Assembly (NCBI RefSeq): GCF_900182835.1
Contig: NZ_FXUB01000001.1
Location: 493,954-557,953 of the forward strand
Source of the DNA: Desulfurobacterium pacificum
GTDB lineage: Bacteria; Aquificota; Aquificia; Desulfurobacteriales; Desulfurobacteriaceae
Direction: 5' to 3'
Length of the DNA: 64,000 bases
The notes under the pieces are model-generated. The model was not told the origin of the DNA. It did no database searches and saw only the letters and a list, made by a program, of their open reading frames with translations. Made by a program: the position numbers and the translations under genes. This document shows, in pieces, positions 16,975 to 24,957 of this stretch; the first letter of the stretch is position 1, and each line of letters starts with the position of its first letter.

Positions 16975-17004
16975 TTGCAGAAAAAAAAGAGAGGGCTATA
17001 TTAT
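16975..17004 (+). promoter_or_regulatory. Candidate ssrA promoter
   Basis: Upstream of tmRNA there is a TTGCAG hexamer (16975-16980) and overlapping -10-like boxes TATATT (16997-17002) and TATTAT (16999-17004), spaced 16 or 18 bases. The mature 5' end at 17019 would then need short 5' trimming. The -35 match is weak. Confidence 0.35.
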
Positions 17005-17018
17005 AGAACAGAAATAAT

Positions 17019-17371
17019 GGGGGTGAATGGTTTCGACGGGGATGCAAAGGCTCGGATAGCGGCAGGTCGAGGAGCCAACCTCGTAAAAAAGGCACCCAAG
17101 ATAGTTGCCAACGAAGAACTCGCTCTCGCTGCCTAATTAACGCAGCGACGTCCCCCGAAGCTCCGCCCGTCGGCTTCGGGTAGGGCGACAGAGAGACGGG
17201 CTGGGTAATCCCTCTCGCCCTCGGAGGGATTACCGAGAAGTCAGAGGGCTGGCTTCGGGGCGCCTGCCCGTGGGCTAACCCCGGAGCGAGAAGAAAAAAC
17301 ACGGGCTAAGCCTGTAGATGCTATCCGGGTCGCATCTCCGGACGCGGGTTCGAATCCCGCCACCTCCACCA
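17019..17371 (+). ncRNA. ssrA: tmRNA (SsrA)
   Basis: This transfer-messenger RNA rescues stalled ribosomes and tags the nascent protein. The 5' end GGGGGTGAATGG pairs over seven positions (one G-U) with CACCTCC at 17361-17367, followed by A and CCA encoded in the DNA. The T-arm GCGGGTTCGAATCCCGC and the conserved GGTTTCGACGGGGATGC are clear. The resume codon is GCC at 17107, after ATAGTT, and the tag reads ANEELALAA followed by TAA (17134-17136), nine residues with the usual ALAA end. The G+C-rich stems between the tag and the 3' end are the pseudoknot region. The one-piece form, about 353 bases, is typical of bacteria. Confidence 0.97.
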
Positions 17372-17380
17372 AATAAAAAG

Positions 17381-19066
17381 TCATTTACAAATTACCCTGT
17401 TTCTACCAGAACGTTTGGCTTCATATAGATTTTCATCAGCTCTTTCTATAAACTCCTCAATGCTCATACCATCTTTATACTCGGTAACTCCCGCACTAAT
17501 GGTGACTTTAATGCCTATATCCTTACAAAAAGAGTGGTTTTCTATCTCTTTTCTAATTTTCTCCATTTTCTTACATGCACCAGATAGTCTGGCAAAAGGC
17601 ATGACAATTACGAACTCCTCTCCACCATATCTGGCAACACAATCAGACACTCTCACACTCTTACGAAGAATAAGGGCAATCTCTTTTAGAATACAGTCAC
17701 CGATAAGATGCCCGTAAGTATCGTTAATCTTTTTAAAGTGGTCTATATCTATCATCACCAGCGATAGAGGAAACTTAAATTGTTTCCTCTCTTCCAACTT
17801 TGCCTTTAAATATTCAAAGAGATAACGCCTATTGTAAAGTCCTGTCAGCGGGTCTTTTGTGGCTTTCTCAAATAGTTGTTTATTTTCTCTTTCCAAAAAC
17901 TCATATGTTAATTCTCTACTTAGAGATATAGAAAGTGGCACTGAAATTTTCTTGAAAAGAACTTCCAAAAACTTTCTTTCTTTTTCACTCAACTCCCGTT
18001 CAGTTTTTATACACAAAAATCCTATTTTGCCTTCGTTGGTTTCCAAATCTATAGAAAAATCACATTCATCCTTAGATGGAAACTCCTCCCCCACCTCTTT
18101 CAAAACTTTCCCATCCTTCACCCAAATAACAGCAACCCCATCCTTACAAACAGGCGTTCTACCAGCTACAAGTATCTCTTTAACGTGAGGAACTTCTTCC
18201 TTTATATGGTTAAGTAAGTTAACAAGCAGTTTGTCAAACGAAGATGATAGTATCGCGTCTTCAAAAAATTGTTTTAAAACTTTATCCGTTTTGCCTAATA
18301 TGAATAGGTCTGTTTCTTTCTCGTCTAATAGGTATAGTCCGCATTCTAAGTCACTTAGAATTTTCATCACTTTAGGTATCATGTCTTTCTTTATGATTGA
18401 ACCGTGTTGTGGGGCGATTAAAACCGGGTCTTTTTCTTTTATCTGCCTTAGGGCAAAGTTGAGAATAACGCTTGAGGGCATGTAGTGTTTGTGAAATAGT
18501 TTCAGTCCTTCGTAGTATTCTTCTGTGTCTTCTGCGTAAAACATGAATTTGTCGGATATGGCTCCCATAATGTCGCTGGAAAAGAGTGTCTTCGTTTTTT
18601 TGTCAAAGGTGCAGAAGGCTCCGGGAAAGTGAGCGTATGGGGTAAATATGAATTCAAGTTCTCTGTCGCCTGCTTTTAGTTTCCAGCCTTCTTTGTCTAC
18701 TAAGTAAAAGGGGGTTTTCCATTGGTAGTGTTTTAGGAGCATGTACGCTCGCCAGTGGGTTACGACGCGTCTGTCGTCTCTTTTGGGCATTATGGATTCA
18801 AGTGTGTTGTAGCAGCCTACAATGTCTGGGTCTTGATGGTGCATTATGATGTATTTTATATTCCTTAGTTTCGTTACTTCGCAGATTTTCTCTAAAACAA
18901 TAGGAAAGGTAATCATACTTCCCGGGTCAATCAGAATGCTTTCATCTCCGTTGCGGATAAGGTAAACGTGACATTGAAATGGGTCGTTGGGAACTACGTA
19001 TCCAACCCAAAAGATGTCTTCGGCAATCTCTATTGGTTTCGTTAAGTCAAGCCCTTTCGCAGCCAT
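17381..19066 (-). CDS. ODP (diiron beta-lactamase-fold) sensor fused to GGDEF diguanylate cyclase
   Basis: This 561-residue soluble protein likely couples O2, NO or redox sensing to c-di-GMP synthesis. The N-terminal about 260 residues form a metallo-beta-lactamase/flavodiiron-type fold with ligands in HHQDPD (76-81), AHFPGAF, SSDIMG and APQHGS, the ODP pattern known from diiron O2 sensors. A middle region of about 110 residues follows. The GGDEF domain occupies about the last 170 residues, with an intact active loop YGGEEF near 481 and an RxxD inhibitory site (RVSD) just before it, so product inhibition is expected. The start is the ATG at 19066 after GGGAG; no membrane segments are present. 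The gene ends ten bases from tmRNA, convergently. Confidence 0.88.
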   Translation of the reverse strand: MAAKGLDLTKPIEIAEDIFWVGYVVPNDPFQCHVYLIRNGDESILIDPGSMITFPIVLEKICEVTKLRNIKYIIMHHQDPDIVGCYNTLESIMPKRDDRRVVTHWRAYMLLKHYQWKTPFYLVDKEGWKLKAGDRELEFIFTPYAHFPGAFCTFDKKTKTLFSSDIMGAISDKFMFYAEDTEEYYEGLKLFHKHYMPSSVILNFALRQIKEKDPVLIAPQHGSIIKKDMIPKVMKILSDLECGLYLLDEKETDLFILGKTDKVLKQFFEDAILSSSFDKLLVNLLNHIKEEVPHVKEILVAGRTPVCKDGVAVIWVKDGKVLKEVGEEFPSKDECDFSIDLETNEGKIGFLCIKTERELSEKERKFLEVLFKKISVPLSISLSRELTYEFLERENKQLFEKATKDPLTGLYNRRYLFEYLKAKLEERKQFKFPLSLVMIDIDHFKKINDTYGHLIGDCILKEIALILRKSVRVSDCVARYGGEEFVIVMPFARLSGACKKMEKIRKEIENHSFCKDIGIKVTISAGVTEYKDGMSIEEFIERADENLYEAKRSGRNRVICK

Positions 19067-19087
19067 AAAATCTCCCAATCCAACAAA

Positions 19088-19765
19088 TTATTTAACGGAA
19101 TTCAAAACCTCTTCTACCCCAAGTTTCATTGTACCATCGGGAAATATGAAAACCGGCGTTCCAGTAATCCCATATTTTTTAAATACATCTTCCACAGTCC
19201 AAACTTTAAGCTTTCCGCTATCACACAGCTTCCAACGTTTAGGAACGTTAAAAAAGTCTTTCAATCCTTTCCGTCTGCAGAAAGCATCAATGGCTGCAAG
19301 TTCCTCTTCTCTTTTAAAGCCTACAGGTATAAATCCAATTCTGTACTTTGAAAGAAAGTCTTTTATCTCTTTCCTGTGAGCTCTACAAGCTTCGCACAGG
19401 GGGTTTGTAGCAATTAAAAGAAGTTTCTTACCTTTACCGGCATAAAAAAGGACGTTAGACTTTATTATCTTGTAATCCCTTTCAGAAAGTTTGGGGGTTG
19501 GAACGTTTAACAGCATTCCCTCTATTATCTTCTTTCCATCGGCGGATAGAAAGAACGTTTCTCCTTCATTTGTGTTTATCTGGCAGGCATTGAAAGGTTT
19601 TAGTGGTTTCAAGGATTTAACCGTAAACGTTCCTTTGGAAATTCTTGTTATAATCCACTGAGCTTTAGAAAGTGGAGGACATAAATCGGAAGGTAGAGCA
19701 AGGTTTAAAGGTAAAACCGCAAGAACTGAAACCAACAGCAAAACTTTAACCTTTTGAGCAATCAT
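19088..19765 (-). CDS. Periplasmic DsbC/DsbG-like thiol-disulfide protein
   Basis: This is a secreted thioredoxin-fold protein. The 225 residues start with a signal peptide (charged MIAQKVK, then hydrophobic to about residue 24). A DsbC-like N-terminal dimerisation part follows, then the thioredoxin fold with active site PLCEACRAH (CxxC is CEAC) and cis-proline TGTPVFIFPDGT near the end, the layout of disulfide isomerases. The ATG has no Shine-Dalgarno sequence; a TATAAT box lies nine bases upstream (19775-19780), suggesting a nearly leaderless transcript. It is read in the same direction as the ODP-GGDEF gene, 21 bases apart. Confidence 0.85.
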   Translation of the reverse strand: MIAQKVKVLLLVSVLAVLPLNLALPSDLCPPLSKAQWIITRISKGTFTVKSLKPLKPFNACQINTNEGETFFLSADGKKIIEGMLLNVPTPKLSERDYKIIKSNVLFYAGKGKKLLLIATNPLCEACRAHRKEIKDFLSKYRIGFIPVGFKREEELAAIDAFCRRKGLKDFFNVPKRWKLCDSGKLKVWTVEDVFKKYGITGTPVFIFPDGTMKLGVEEVLNSVK

Positions 19766-19801
19766 GATTTTGAAATTATATTACATCTTCAGGTAAAGAA
19801 A

Positions 19802-20296
19802 ATGACAGACCAAGAGATAAAGAAAGAATTTGAAACAATAAAAGAGGAAATAGAGCTTTTGGAAAAACACCTTTCAAACATAGAAGGTTCATTAAAACAG
19901 GAAAAAAGCTCTTTTAATTTCAACGATTTTATTCAGGAACTTACAGGAGCTATTATCTTAGCGCTTCCATTTGCTACAAACGCAGATATATGGGAAATCT
20001 CCAAAAGCATGTCTTGGATTCATGCTGTCTGTTTGCTAATAGCAATGGTATTTGGAATATACATGTTCATTAAGTACTCTAATTTCGGCAACTGGAAAAT
20101 CCAAAATGTCGCAGGCTTCTTACCACTGAGGTTAATAACAAGTATCCTTATCTCTATGGTTGTATCTGCCCTTATTCTAATAGCTTTAGGCATATACCCT
20201 GCAATCGTAGATAACGTTAACTGGTTTGTAAAAACAATCATTTTAGTGAGCATTTTTTCAGTCATCGGAAGTATAGGACTTGATGCAGCAAAATAA
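19802..20296 (+). CDS. Integral membrane protein, DUF2391-like
   Basis: This 164-residue protein has an N-terminal coiled coil (about 2-38, TDQEIKKEFETIKEEIELLEKHL) and then four or five predicted membrane helices from FIQELTGAIILALPFATNADIWE onward. That segment resembles the DUF2391 family of putative integral membrane proteins, whose function is unknown. I chose the ATG at 19802, because an upstream in-frame start overlaps the divergent signal-peptide gene. It precedes fabG by 14 bases and could share its transcript, but no functional link to fatty-acid synthesis is evident. Confidence 0.6.
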   Translation: MTDQEIKKEFETIKEEIELLEKHLSNIEGSLKQEKSSFNFNDFIQELTGAIILALPFATNADIWEISKSMSWIHAVCLLIAMVFGIYMFIKYSNFGNWKIQNVAGFLPLRLITSILISMVVSALILIALGIYPAIVDNVNWFVKTIILVSIFSVIGSIGLDAAK

Positions 20297-20310
20297 TTAA
20301 GGGGGTTGAA

Positions 20311-21033
20311 ATGAACTTTGAAGGAAAAGTGGTTTTAGTAACAGGAGGAACGAGAGGTATTGGAAGAGCAATCGCAGAAGCGTTCAAAAACGCAGGTGCT
20401 ACAGTTTATATCACTGGAACGTCTGAAGAAAGAACAAAAAAAGTTGCAGAAGAGTTGGGCGTTAAAGGCTTAAAAATGGACGTAACAAACAGGGAAGAGG
20501 TAAAGAAGGGCGTTGACGAAGTTTTAAAAGCGGAAGAAAAAATTGACGTTTTAGTAAACAACGCAGGAATAACAAGAGATACTCTGTTCATAAGAATGAA
20601 AGATGAAGATTGGGACGCAGTTATAAATACGAACCTGAACGGCGTATACAACGTAACTAAAGCAGTTATTCCTGCAATGGTAAAACAGAGAAGCGGAAAC
20701 GTAATAAACATCTCTTCAGTTGTAGGTTTTACGGGGAACGTGGGACAGGTTAACTACTCTGCTACAAAGTCTGCTCTTTTAGGTTTTACAAAATCACTTG
20801 CAAAAGAGTTAGGCGGAAGGAATATCAGGGTAAACTGCATAGCACCTGGCTACATAACAACGGACATGACTGAAAAGATACCCGAAAAAATCAAACAGGA
20901 ACTTCTTAAGTCTATTCCCTTAAAAAGAGAAGGAAAGCCGGAAGAAATTGCAAACGTTTGTTTATTTTTAGCTTCAGACATGGCTTCTTACATTACAGGA
21001 ACTGTGATTCACGTCAACGGTGGACTTTTTTAG
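20311..21033 (+). CDS. fabG: 3-oxoacyl-[ACP] reductase
   Basis: This is an NADPH-dependent reductase of the fatty-acid elongation cycle. The 240 residues form a classical short-chain dehydrogenase: the glycine-rich TGGTRGIGRAIAEAF at 10-24, NNAGITRD near 88, and the catalytic Ser of NISSVVGF with YSATK (Tyr-x-x-x-Lys) near 150. The C-terminus MASYITGTVIHVNGGLF is typical of FabG. A GGGGG precedes the ATG. It is followed 55 bases later by acpP, its substrate carrier, with a separate promoter between them. Confidence 0.95.
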   Translation: MNFEGKVVLVTGGTRGIGRAIAEAFKNAGATVYITGTSEERTKKVAEELGVKGLKMDVTNREEVKKGVDEVLKAEEKIDVLVNNAGITRDTLFIRMKDEDWDAVINTNLNGVYNVTKAVIPAMVKQRSGNVINISSVVGFTGNVGQVNYSATKSALLGFTKSLAKELGGRNIRVNCIAPGYITTDMTEKIPEKIKQELLKSIPLKREGKPEEIANVCLFLASDMASYITGTVIHVNGGLF

Positions 21034-21048
21034 CTGTTAGACTATAAT
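21021..21048 (+). promoter_or_regulatory. Candidate acpP promoter
   Basis: A perfect TATAAT lies at 21043-21048 with TGGACT (4/6) at 21021-21026 inside the fabG end and a 16-base spacer. The expected leader of about 34 bases carries GAGGAGG ahead of the acpP ATG. A separate strong promoter suits the high demand for acyl carrier protein. Confidence 0.45.
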
Positions 21049-21088
21049 TCCACCCGATAATATAAAGCTGTTAAAGAGGAGGTTAACG

Positions 21089-21322
21089 ATGGAAAACATC
21101 GAACAGAAAGTTAGAGAAATCGTAGCCGATAGACTTGGCGTTGACCCTGAAGAGGTAACACCTGAGGCTTCATTTATTGAAGACCTTGGTGCAGATTCCC
21201 TTGACACTGTTGAATTAGTAATGGCTCTTGAAGAAGAGTTCGGAATTGAAATTCCTGACGAAGATGCCGAAAAAATCCAAACTGTTGGAGATGCTATAGA
21301 ATACATCCAGAAGCACCTTTAA
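21089..21322 (+). CDS. acpP: Acyl carrier protein
   Basis: This small acidic carrier holds growing fatty acids on a phosphopantetheine arm. The 77 residues match the standard length. The attachment serine is Ser37 in [19 protein letters not shown], the family signature. AGAGGAGG precedes the ATG. fabG is upstream and a GC-rich hairpin follows, so it is probably made both from its own promoter and from fabG run-through. Confidence 0.98.
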   Translation: MENIEQKVREIVADRLGVDPEEVTPEASFIEDLGADSLDTVELVMALEEEFGIEIPDEDAEKIQTVGDAIEYIQKHL

Positions 21323-21332
21323 GACTCCTATT

Positions 21333-21360
21333 GCGGGCTTTTCTCCGCCCGCTTCATTGA
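21333..21360 (+). terminator. Terminator after acpP
   Basis: A GC-only 6-bp stem (GCGGGC/GCCCGC) with an 8-base loop lies at 21333-21352, followed by TTCATTGATTTTT. The T run is displaced by eight bases, so strength is moderate. Confidence 0.6.
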
Positions 21361-21428
21361 TTTTTATCATTTAAATCTCCGGCTCTCTGCATAGTTTAAT
21401 CTTATAACTTGCGAAAAGGAGAATCTTT

Positions 21429-21857
21429 ATGTTAATTAACCCCCAAAAACTGCCTGAAGTACCTTATGAAGGAATGAACTTAGTTCACAGACAAGAAGTC
21501 CAGATACTCAACCAACTCTACGATGCACTGAAAAAAAACGAACCAGAAGAGAAGATAGAAAAACTCTTAAGAAGCTTTGAAGAGGATTTAGAGAATCACT
21601 TTTCTTATGAAGAAGACTTGATGAGGCGGACGGGATTTTTTGCCTATGAGTGTCACCTTGAGGAACACAACAGAGTAAGAAAGGAAGTGAAAGAAGTTAT
21701 TAATCAGTGGAAAGAAAGTAAAAACAACGAACTGCTAATAGAGTATTTCAACGAAACGTTCAAGAACTGGATAGTGGAACACGTATTAACCATGGATACG
21801 GTAACAGCTCAATGGATTAACACGGTTATAAACGGGTTACCTTTCAGCACAGGCTAA
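21429..21857 (+). CDS. Bacteriohemerythrin
   Basis: This is a diiron O2-binding four-helix-bundle protein, used for oxygen storage, delivery or sensing. In the 142 residues the ligand set is complete: His20 (LVHRQEV), His57/Glu61 (HFSYEE), His76/His80 (HLEEHN), and the terminal HxxxxD in EHVLTMDTV. The length fits a single-domain hemerythrin with no sensor fusion. In an organism whose gene content is anaerobic, it likely helps tolerance of traces of oxygen. The 3' end overlaps the convergent truA by four bases. Confidence 0.93.
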   Translation: MLINPQKLPEVPYEGMNLVHRQEVQILNQLYDALKKNEPEEKIEKLLRSFEEDLENHFSYEEDLMRRTGFFAYECHLEEHNRVRKEVKEVINQWKESKNNELLIEYFNETFKNWIVEHVLTMDTVTAQWINTVINGLPFSTG

Positions 21858-22606
21858 AATGGATAATCGTCGTAATATACCTTTTCAAGGTACAAGCCAT
21901 CGGGTGGAGCTAAGTAAGGAGCCTGTGACCTGTCTTTAGCGTCTAAAATCCTTTTCACATCTTCCGGTGAAAGTTTGCCCGTTCCTACTTTAACCAAAGT
22001 TGCAACTATTACTCTCACCATATGTCTGAGGAAAGAACGTCCCCAAACTCTGATTTCCAAAGCGTTGTCCGAAAACTCAAAAGCTATTTTATTAATCTCT
22101 CTTATCGGATTGATTTCCCTTTTCCTATCCCTTTTTGAAAAGGAAGAAAAATCGTAAACACCTATAAGGTAAACAGAAGCAGTTTTCATCGTTTCAAGGT
22201 TCAATTCAAAGGGAATAAACCAGGAACGCCTATACTCAAAAGGACTCGGAGTATCTCTGTTGAAAATCTTGTACAGGTATCGTTTGCCGGTAGCTGAAAA
22301 CCTTGAATGGAAACCTTCAGGAACTTCTTCTACCTCTACAATTTTAATGTCAGGAGGAAGTAATCCATTCACAGCCTTCTTTAAATTACAGAGGGGAATA
22401 TCCCTATCGGTAAAGAAGTTAGCAACCTGCCCAAAAGCGTGAACGCCGGCATCTGTTCTACTTGCCCCTATCAATTTAACAGGATGGTTAAGTATCTTCT
22501 CCAAAGCCTTCAGTAATTCTCCTTGAATGGTAGGTTTTTTAGGTATCAACTGCCAGCCGTAATAGTTTGTCCCCAAATACTCTATCGTTAGCTTGATGTT
22601 TCTCAT
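21854..22606 (-). CDS. truA: tRNA pseudouridine(38-40) synthase
   Basis: TruA converts uridines 38-40 of the anticodon arm to pseudouridine. The 250 residues are normal in length. The catalytic Asp lies in SRTDAGVHAFGQVANF near residue 52. YEYLGTNYYGWQ-type start residues (IEYLGTNYYGWQ) and the C-terminal FLRHMVRVIVATLVKVGTG are family markers. It is a single gene, convergent with the hemerythrin gene and divergent from the antiporter gene. Confidence 0.96.
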   Translation of the reverse strand: MRNIKLTIEYLGTNYYGWQLIPKKPTIQGELLKALEKILNHPVKLIGASRTDAGVHAFGQVANFFTDRDIPLCNLKKAVNGLLPPDIKIVEVEEVPEGFHSRFSATGKRYLYKIFNRDTPSPFEYRRSWFIPFELNLETMKTASVYLIGVYDFSSFSKRDRKREINPIREINKIAFEFSDNALEIRVWGRSFLRHMVRVIVATLVKVGTGKLSPEDVKRILDAKDRSQAPYLAPPDGLYLEKVYYDDYPF

Positions 22607-22690
22607 TTCAACTCTTCCATTAAAGTTTTCTTATTAGTCTATAAAGATTTTGCATGCTAAAATCACCTTACACCTTTACAGGAGGCTTGT

Positions 22691-23833
22691 TTGAAGCTTC
22701 AAACAGAAAGTCTCATAGTTAGCTTTTTAATTATACTCGCAGGAATTGGAGCGTTAGAAATAGGTTTTTCTTCTTCTATATTAGAAATCTTAGCCGGGGT
22801 TTTTGCTTCCAACTTCCTAAAATTAGGAGACCTCAAATGGATAGACTTCCTCTCTAACCTTGGACTATTAGGTTTAATGTTTTTTGCAGGACTTGAAACA
22901 GACCCGGAACTCATGAGAAAACACTTCTGGAAAAGTTTATTCATCGGTTTCTGTTCTTACTTTTTCCCTCTTATAAGTATTTTTTATGTTTCTCATTATC
23001 TTTTGAATTATTCGTTTGAAGCATCTTTACTAATTGGTATAGCTCTTTCTACAACTTCTTTAGCTCTGGTGTATCCTTTGCTAAAAGAGAAAAATCTACT
23101 TTCCCTTCCAGCAGGTCAAATTCTGTTAGCAGGCGCCATGGTTGTTGATATATCCAGTATGCTTACGATGAGCTTCCTATTTGAAGGGATAAATATTTAC
23201 AACCTTCTGTTCTCTATTGCCCTTCTCCTACTTTTGTTTAGACTTCCCAAATGGGGAGAAAAACTTTTTGAAAGGTACGCAGGAAACCAGATAGAGTTTA
23301 GAACTCGTTTTATCATTGTAATTCTAATTGCTTTAGGTTTTCTATCCGAAACTGTTCATATAAACGAAGCCGTTTTAGCCTTCACAACAGGTATATTTTT
23401 CGCTGAGTTTTTTAGGAAAGACGTTAATACGGAGAAAAAAATCCGCGCCCTCATTTTCGGCTTTTTAGCTCCTTTCTTCTTTTTCAAAGCAGGTTACTCA
23501 GTAAAACTTTCTGTGATATCCCCAAAAGTGATTTTCCTATCCTTCGTTTTAGGAATCATCGCCTTTCTGACAAAATACTTAGGTACGGTATACGCAACAG
23601 CCAACCTTTTTAGAAGTGCCGTTTACAAATTAGCTGGCTTATTCTTTAACATGCGATTGACTTTCGGTATTGTCGCTTCTTTGTTTGGACTCAATGCAGG
23701 AATAATAGATGAAGAAACTTACGTTGCTTTACTTTTAATAATAATAACAACCTCCGTTATAGCATCTATCGTGTCTCACAGACTCCCCCACGAAACGGAA
23801 GAAGATTTTTTAGAAGATATACTGAAGTTGTGA
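22691..23833 (+). CDS. Cation:proton antiporter (CPA2 family)
   Basis: This is a polytopic inner-membrane exchanger, probably Na+/H+ or K+/H+. The 380 residues have about 12 hydrophobic helices and the CPA2 landmarks SNLGLLGLMFFAGLETDPELM (helix 3), IGIALSTTSLALVYPLLKE and LLAGAMVVDISSM (the Asp of the ion site), then INEAVLAFTTGIFFAEF. There is no cytoplasmic RCK/TrkA-N domain, so it is the short form. It begins with TTG at 22691, six bases after GGAGG. No partner gene is coupled to it; the glutamate-cysteine ligase-like gene follows after 53 bases. Confidence 0.85.
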   Translation: MKLQTESLIVSFLIILAGIGALEIGFSSSILEILAGVFASNFLKLGDLKWIDFLSNLGLLGLMFFAGLETDPELMRKHFWKSLFIGFCSYFFPLISIFYVSHYLLNYSFEASLLIGIALSTTSLALVYPLLKEKNLLSLPAGQILLAGAMVVDISSMLTMSFLFEGINIYNLLFSIALLLLLFRLPKWGEKLFERYAGNQIEFRTRFIIVILIALGFLSETVHINEAVLAFTTGIFFAEFFRKDVNTEKKIRALIFGFLAPFFFFKAGYSVKLSVISPKVIFLSFVLGIIAFLTKYLGTVYATANLFRSAVYKLAGLFFNMRLTFGIVASLFGLNAGIIDEETYVALLLIIITTSVIASIVSHRLPHETEEDFLEDILKL

Positions 23834-23886
23834 AAACACCTATCTTGTCATAAGATTATTTTGAGGATTTTAACCTTGAGGAGTTT

Positions 23887-24957
23887 ATGAAGTTTTTCAG
23901 TTCCCCACCGTTAACGGTGGGTATAGAGTTAGAAGTTCAATTGGTAGATAGAAATACGGGTAAGTTAACGAGAAAAGCTGACACAATCTTTGAAAATGTG
24001 AATTCTCCGTTAATACACAGGGAATTTCTCAAATCTATGGTGGAGTTTGTTTCCCCCGTATGTGAACATCCCCACGAAGCTGTAGAACAGATTCAGACTA
24101 TATCTGAGAAGTGTTGCGAGGTTGGAAAAGAGGAGGGATTTTCTATAGCAGCATCCGGAACTCATCCGTTTGCCCAACCTGAAGAGGTAAAAGTTACTGA
24201 AAACGAAAGATATTTAAGGCTCTTAAGTGAATTTCAAGAAGTTTTACGCAACTTCCTGATATACGGATTACACGTTCACATAGGCTTTCCTGACGAGAAG
24301 TCAGCAACTAACGCCTATAACGCTTTTGTTAAATATGCACCTCTGTTTTTAGCTTTATCCGCTTCCTCGCCGTTTTTCAGAGGAAGAAACACAGGAATTT
24401 TATCCTACAGAAGTAAGATATTTGAGCAGCTACCAAGAGCCGGAATACCGCAGCAGTTCTGCTCCTACTCAGAGTTCACAGAATTAATAGAAATTTTAAA
24501 AAACACTAAAACTATAGAATCTTTGAAGGACATATGGTGGGATGTAAGGTTAAGACCGGACTTAGGAACTGTTGAAATCAGAATATGTGACTCTGTGTCA
24601 AACTTTGAAAGGCTAAAGGGGATAGCTAACCTTATGGTTATGGTAGGAAGATTATTTATGGAGGAAACCGTAAAGCCAACGTACCACCAGATAAACCTGC
24701 AAAACCGATGGAACGCAGCAAGGCATGGACTAAACGGCAATTTCATAGATGAAGGAGCAAATAAGAAGGTAGGAACGGTTCTTTTAGAGTTGGTTGCACA
24801 ACACAGCAAAAAATTTGGGAAGCTGAAAGAAGGCGCCAAAATATTGGAAAAACTTACAAGCGTTCCCACAGTTGCAGAAGAGGAATTGAGAATTTATGAA
24901 AGGACAAGAGATTTCAAAAAAGTAGTAGCCCACCTGTGTTTCGGAGGAAACGAATGA
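23887..24957 (+). CDS. YbdK-type carboxylate-amine ligase (glutamate-cysteine ligase 2 family)
   Basis: This is an ATP-dependent ligase that joins an amino group to glutamate's gamma-carboxyl or a similar acid. The 356 residues fit the GCS2 family: TVGIELEVQLVDRNTGKLTRK at the N-terminus, then SGTHPFAQPEE, YGLHVHIGFPDEK, and DLGTVEIRICDS. YbdK of E. coli has only weak glutamate-cysteine ligase activity, so the natural amine is uncertain. It overlaps the gamma-glutamyltransferase-like gene by four bases (ATGA), which argues for a shared gamma-glutamyl substrate. No glutathione synthetase is seen here. Confidence 0.85.
   Translation: MKFFSSPPLTVGIELEVQLVDRNTGKLTRKADTIFENVNSPLIHREFLKSMVEFVSPVCEHPHEAVEQIQTISEKCCEVGKEEGFSIAASGTHPFAQPEEVKVTENERYLRLLSEFQEVLRNFLIYGLHVHIGFPDEKSATNAYNAFVKYAPLFLALSASSPFFRGRNTGILSYRSKIFEQLPRAGIPQQFCSYSEFTELIEILKNTKTIESLKDIWWDVRLRPDLGTVEIRICDSVSNFERLKGIANLMVMVGRLFMEETVKPTYHQINLQNRWNAARHGLNGNFIDEGANKKVGTVLLELVAQHSKKFGKLKEGAKILEKLTSVPTVAEEELRIYERTRDFKKVVAHLCFGGNE

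Noticed and set aside
16934..17302. N-terminal extension of LepA by about 120 residues and a plus-strand frame at 16873-17136
   Set aside because: Both lie over the tmRNA gene and its promoter; LepA homology begins at the ATG at 16933.
17330..17371. Apparent tRNA 3' half
   Set aside because: It is the T-arm and acceptor of tmRNA; no separate anticodon arm exists.
24936..24953. Six-codon upstream extension of the ggt gene
   Set aside because: The ATG at 24954 overlaps the ligase stop in the usual ATGA form and matches the family start.
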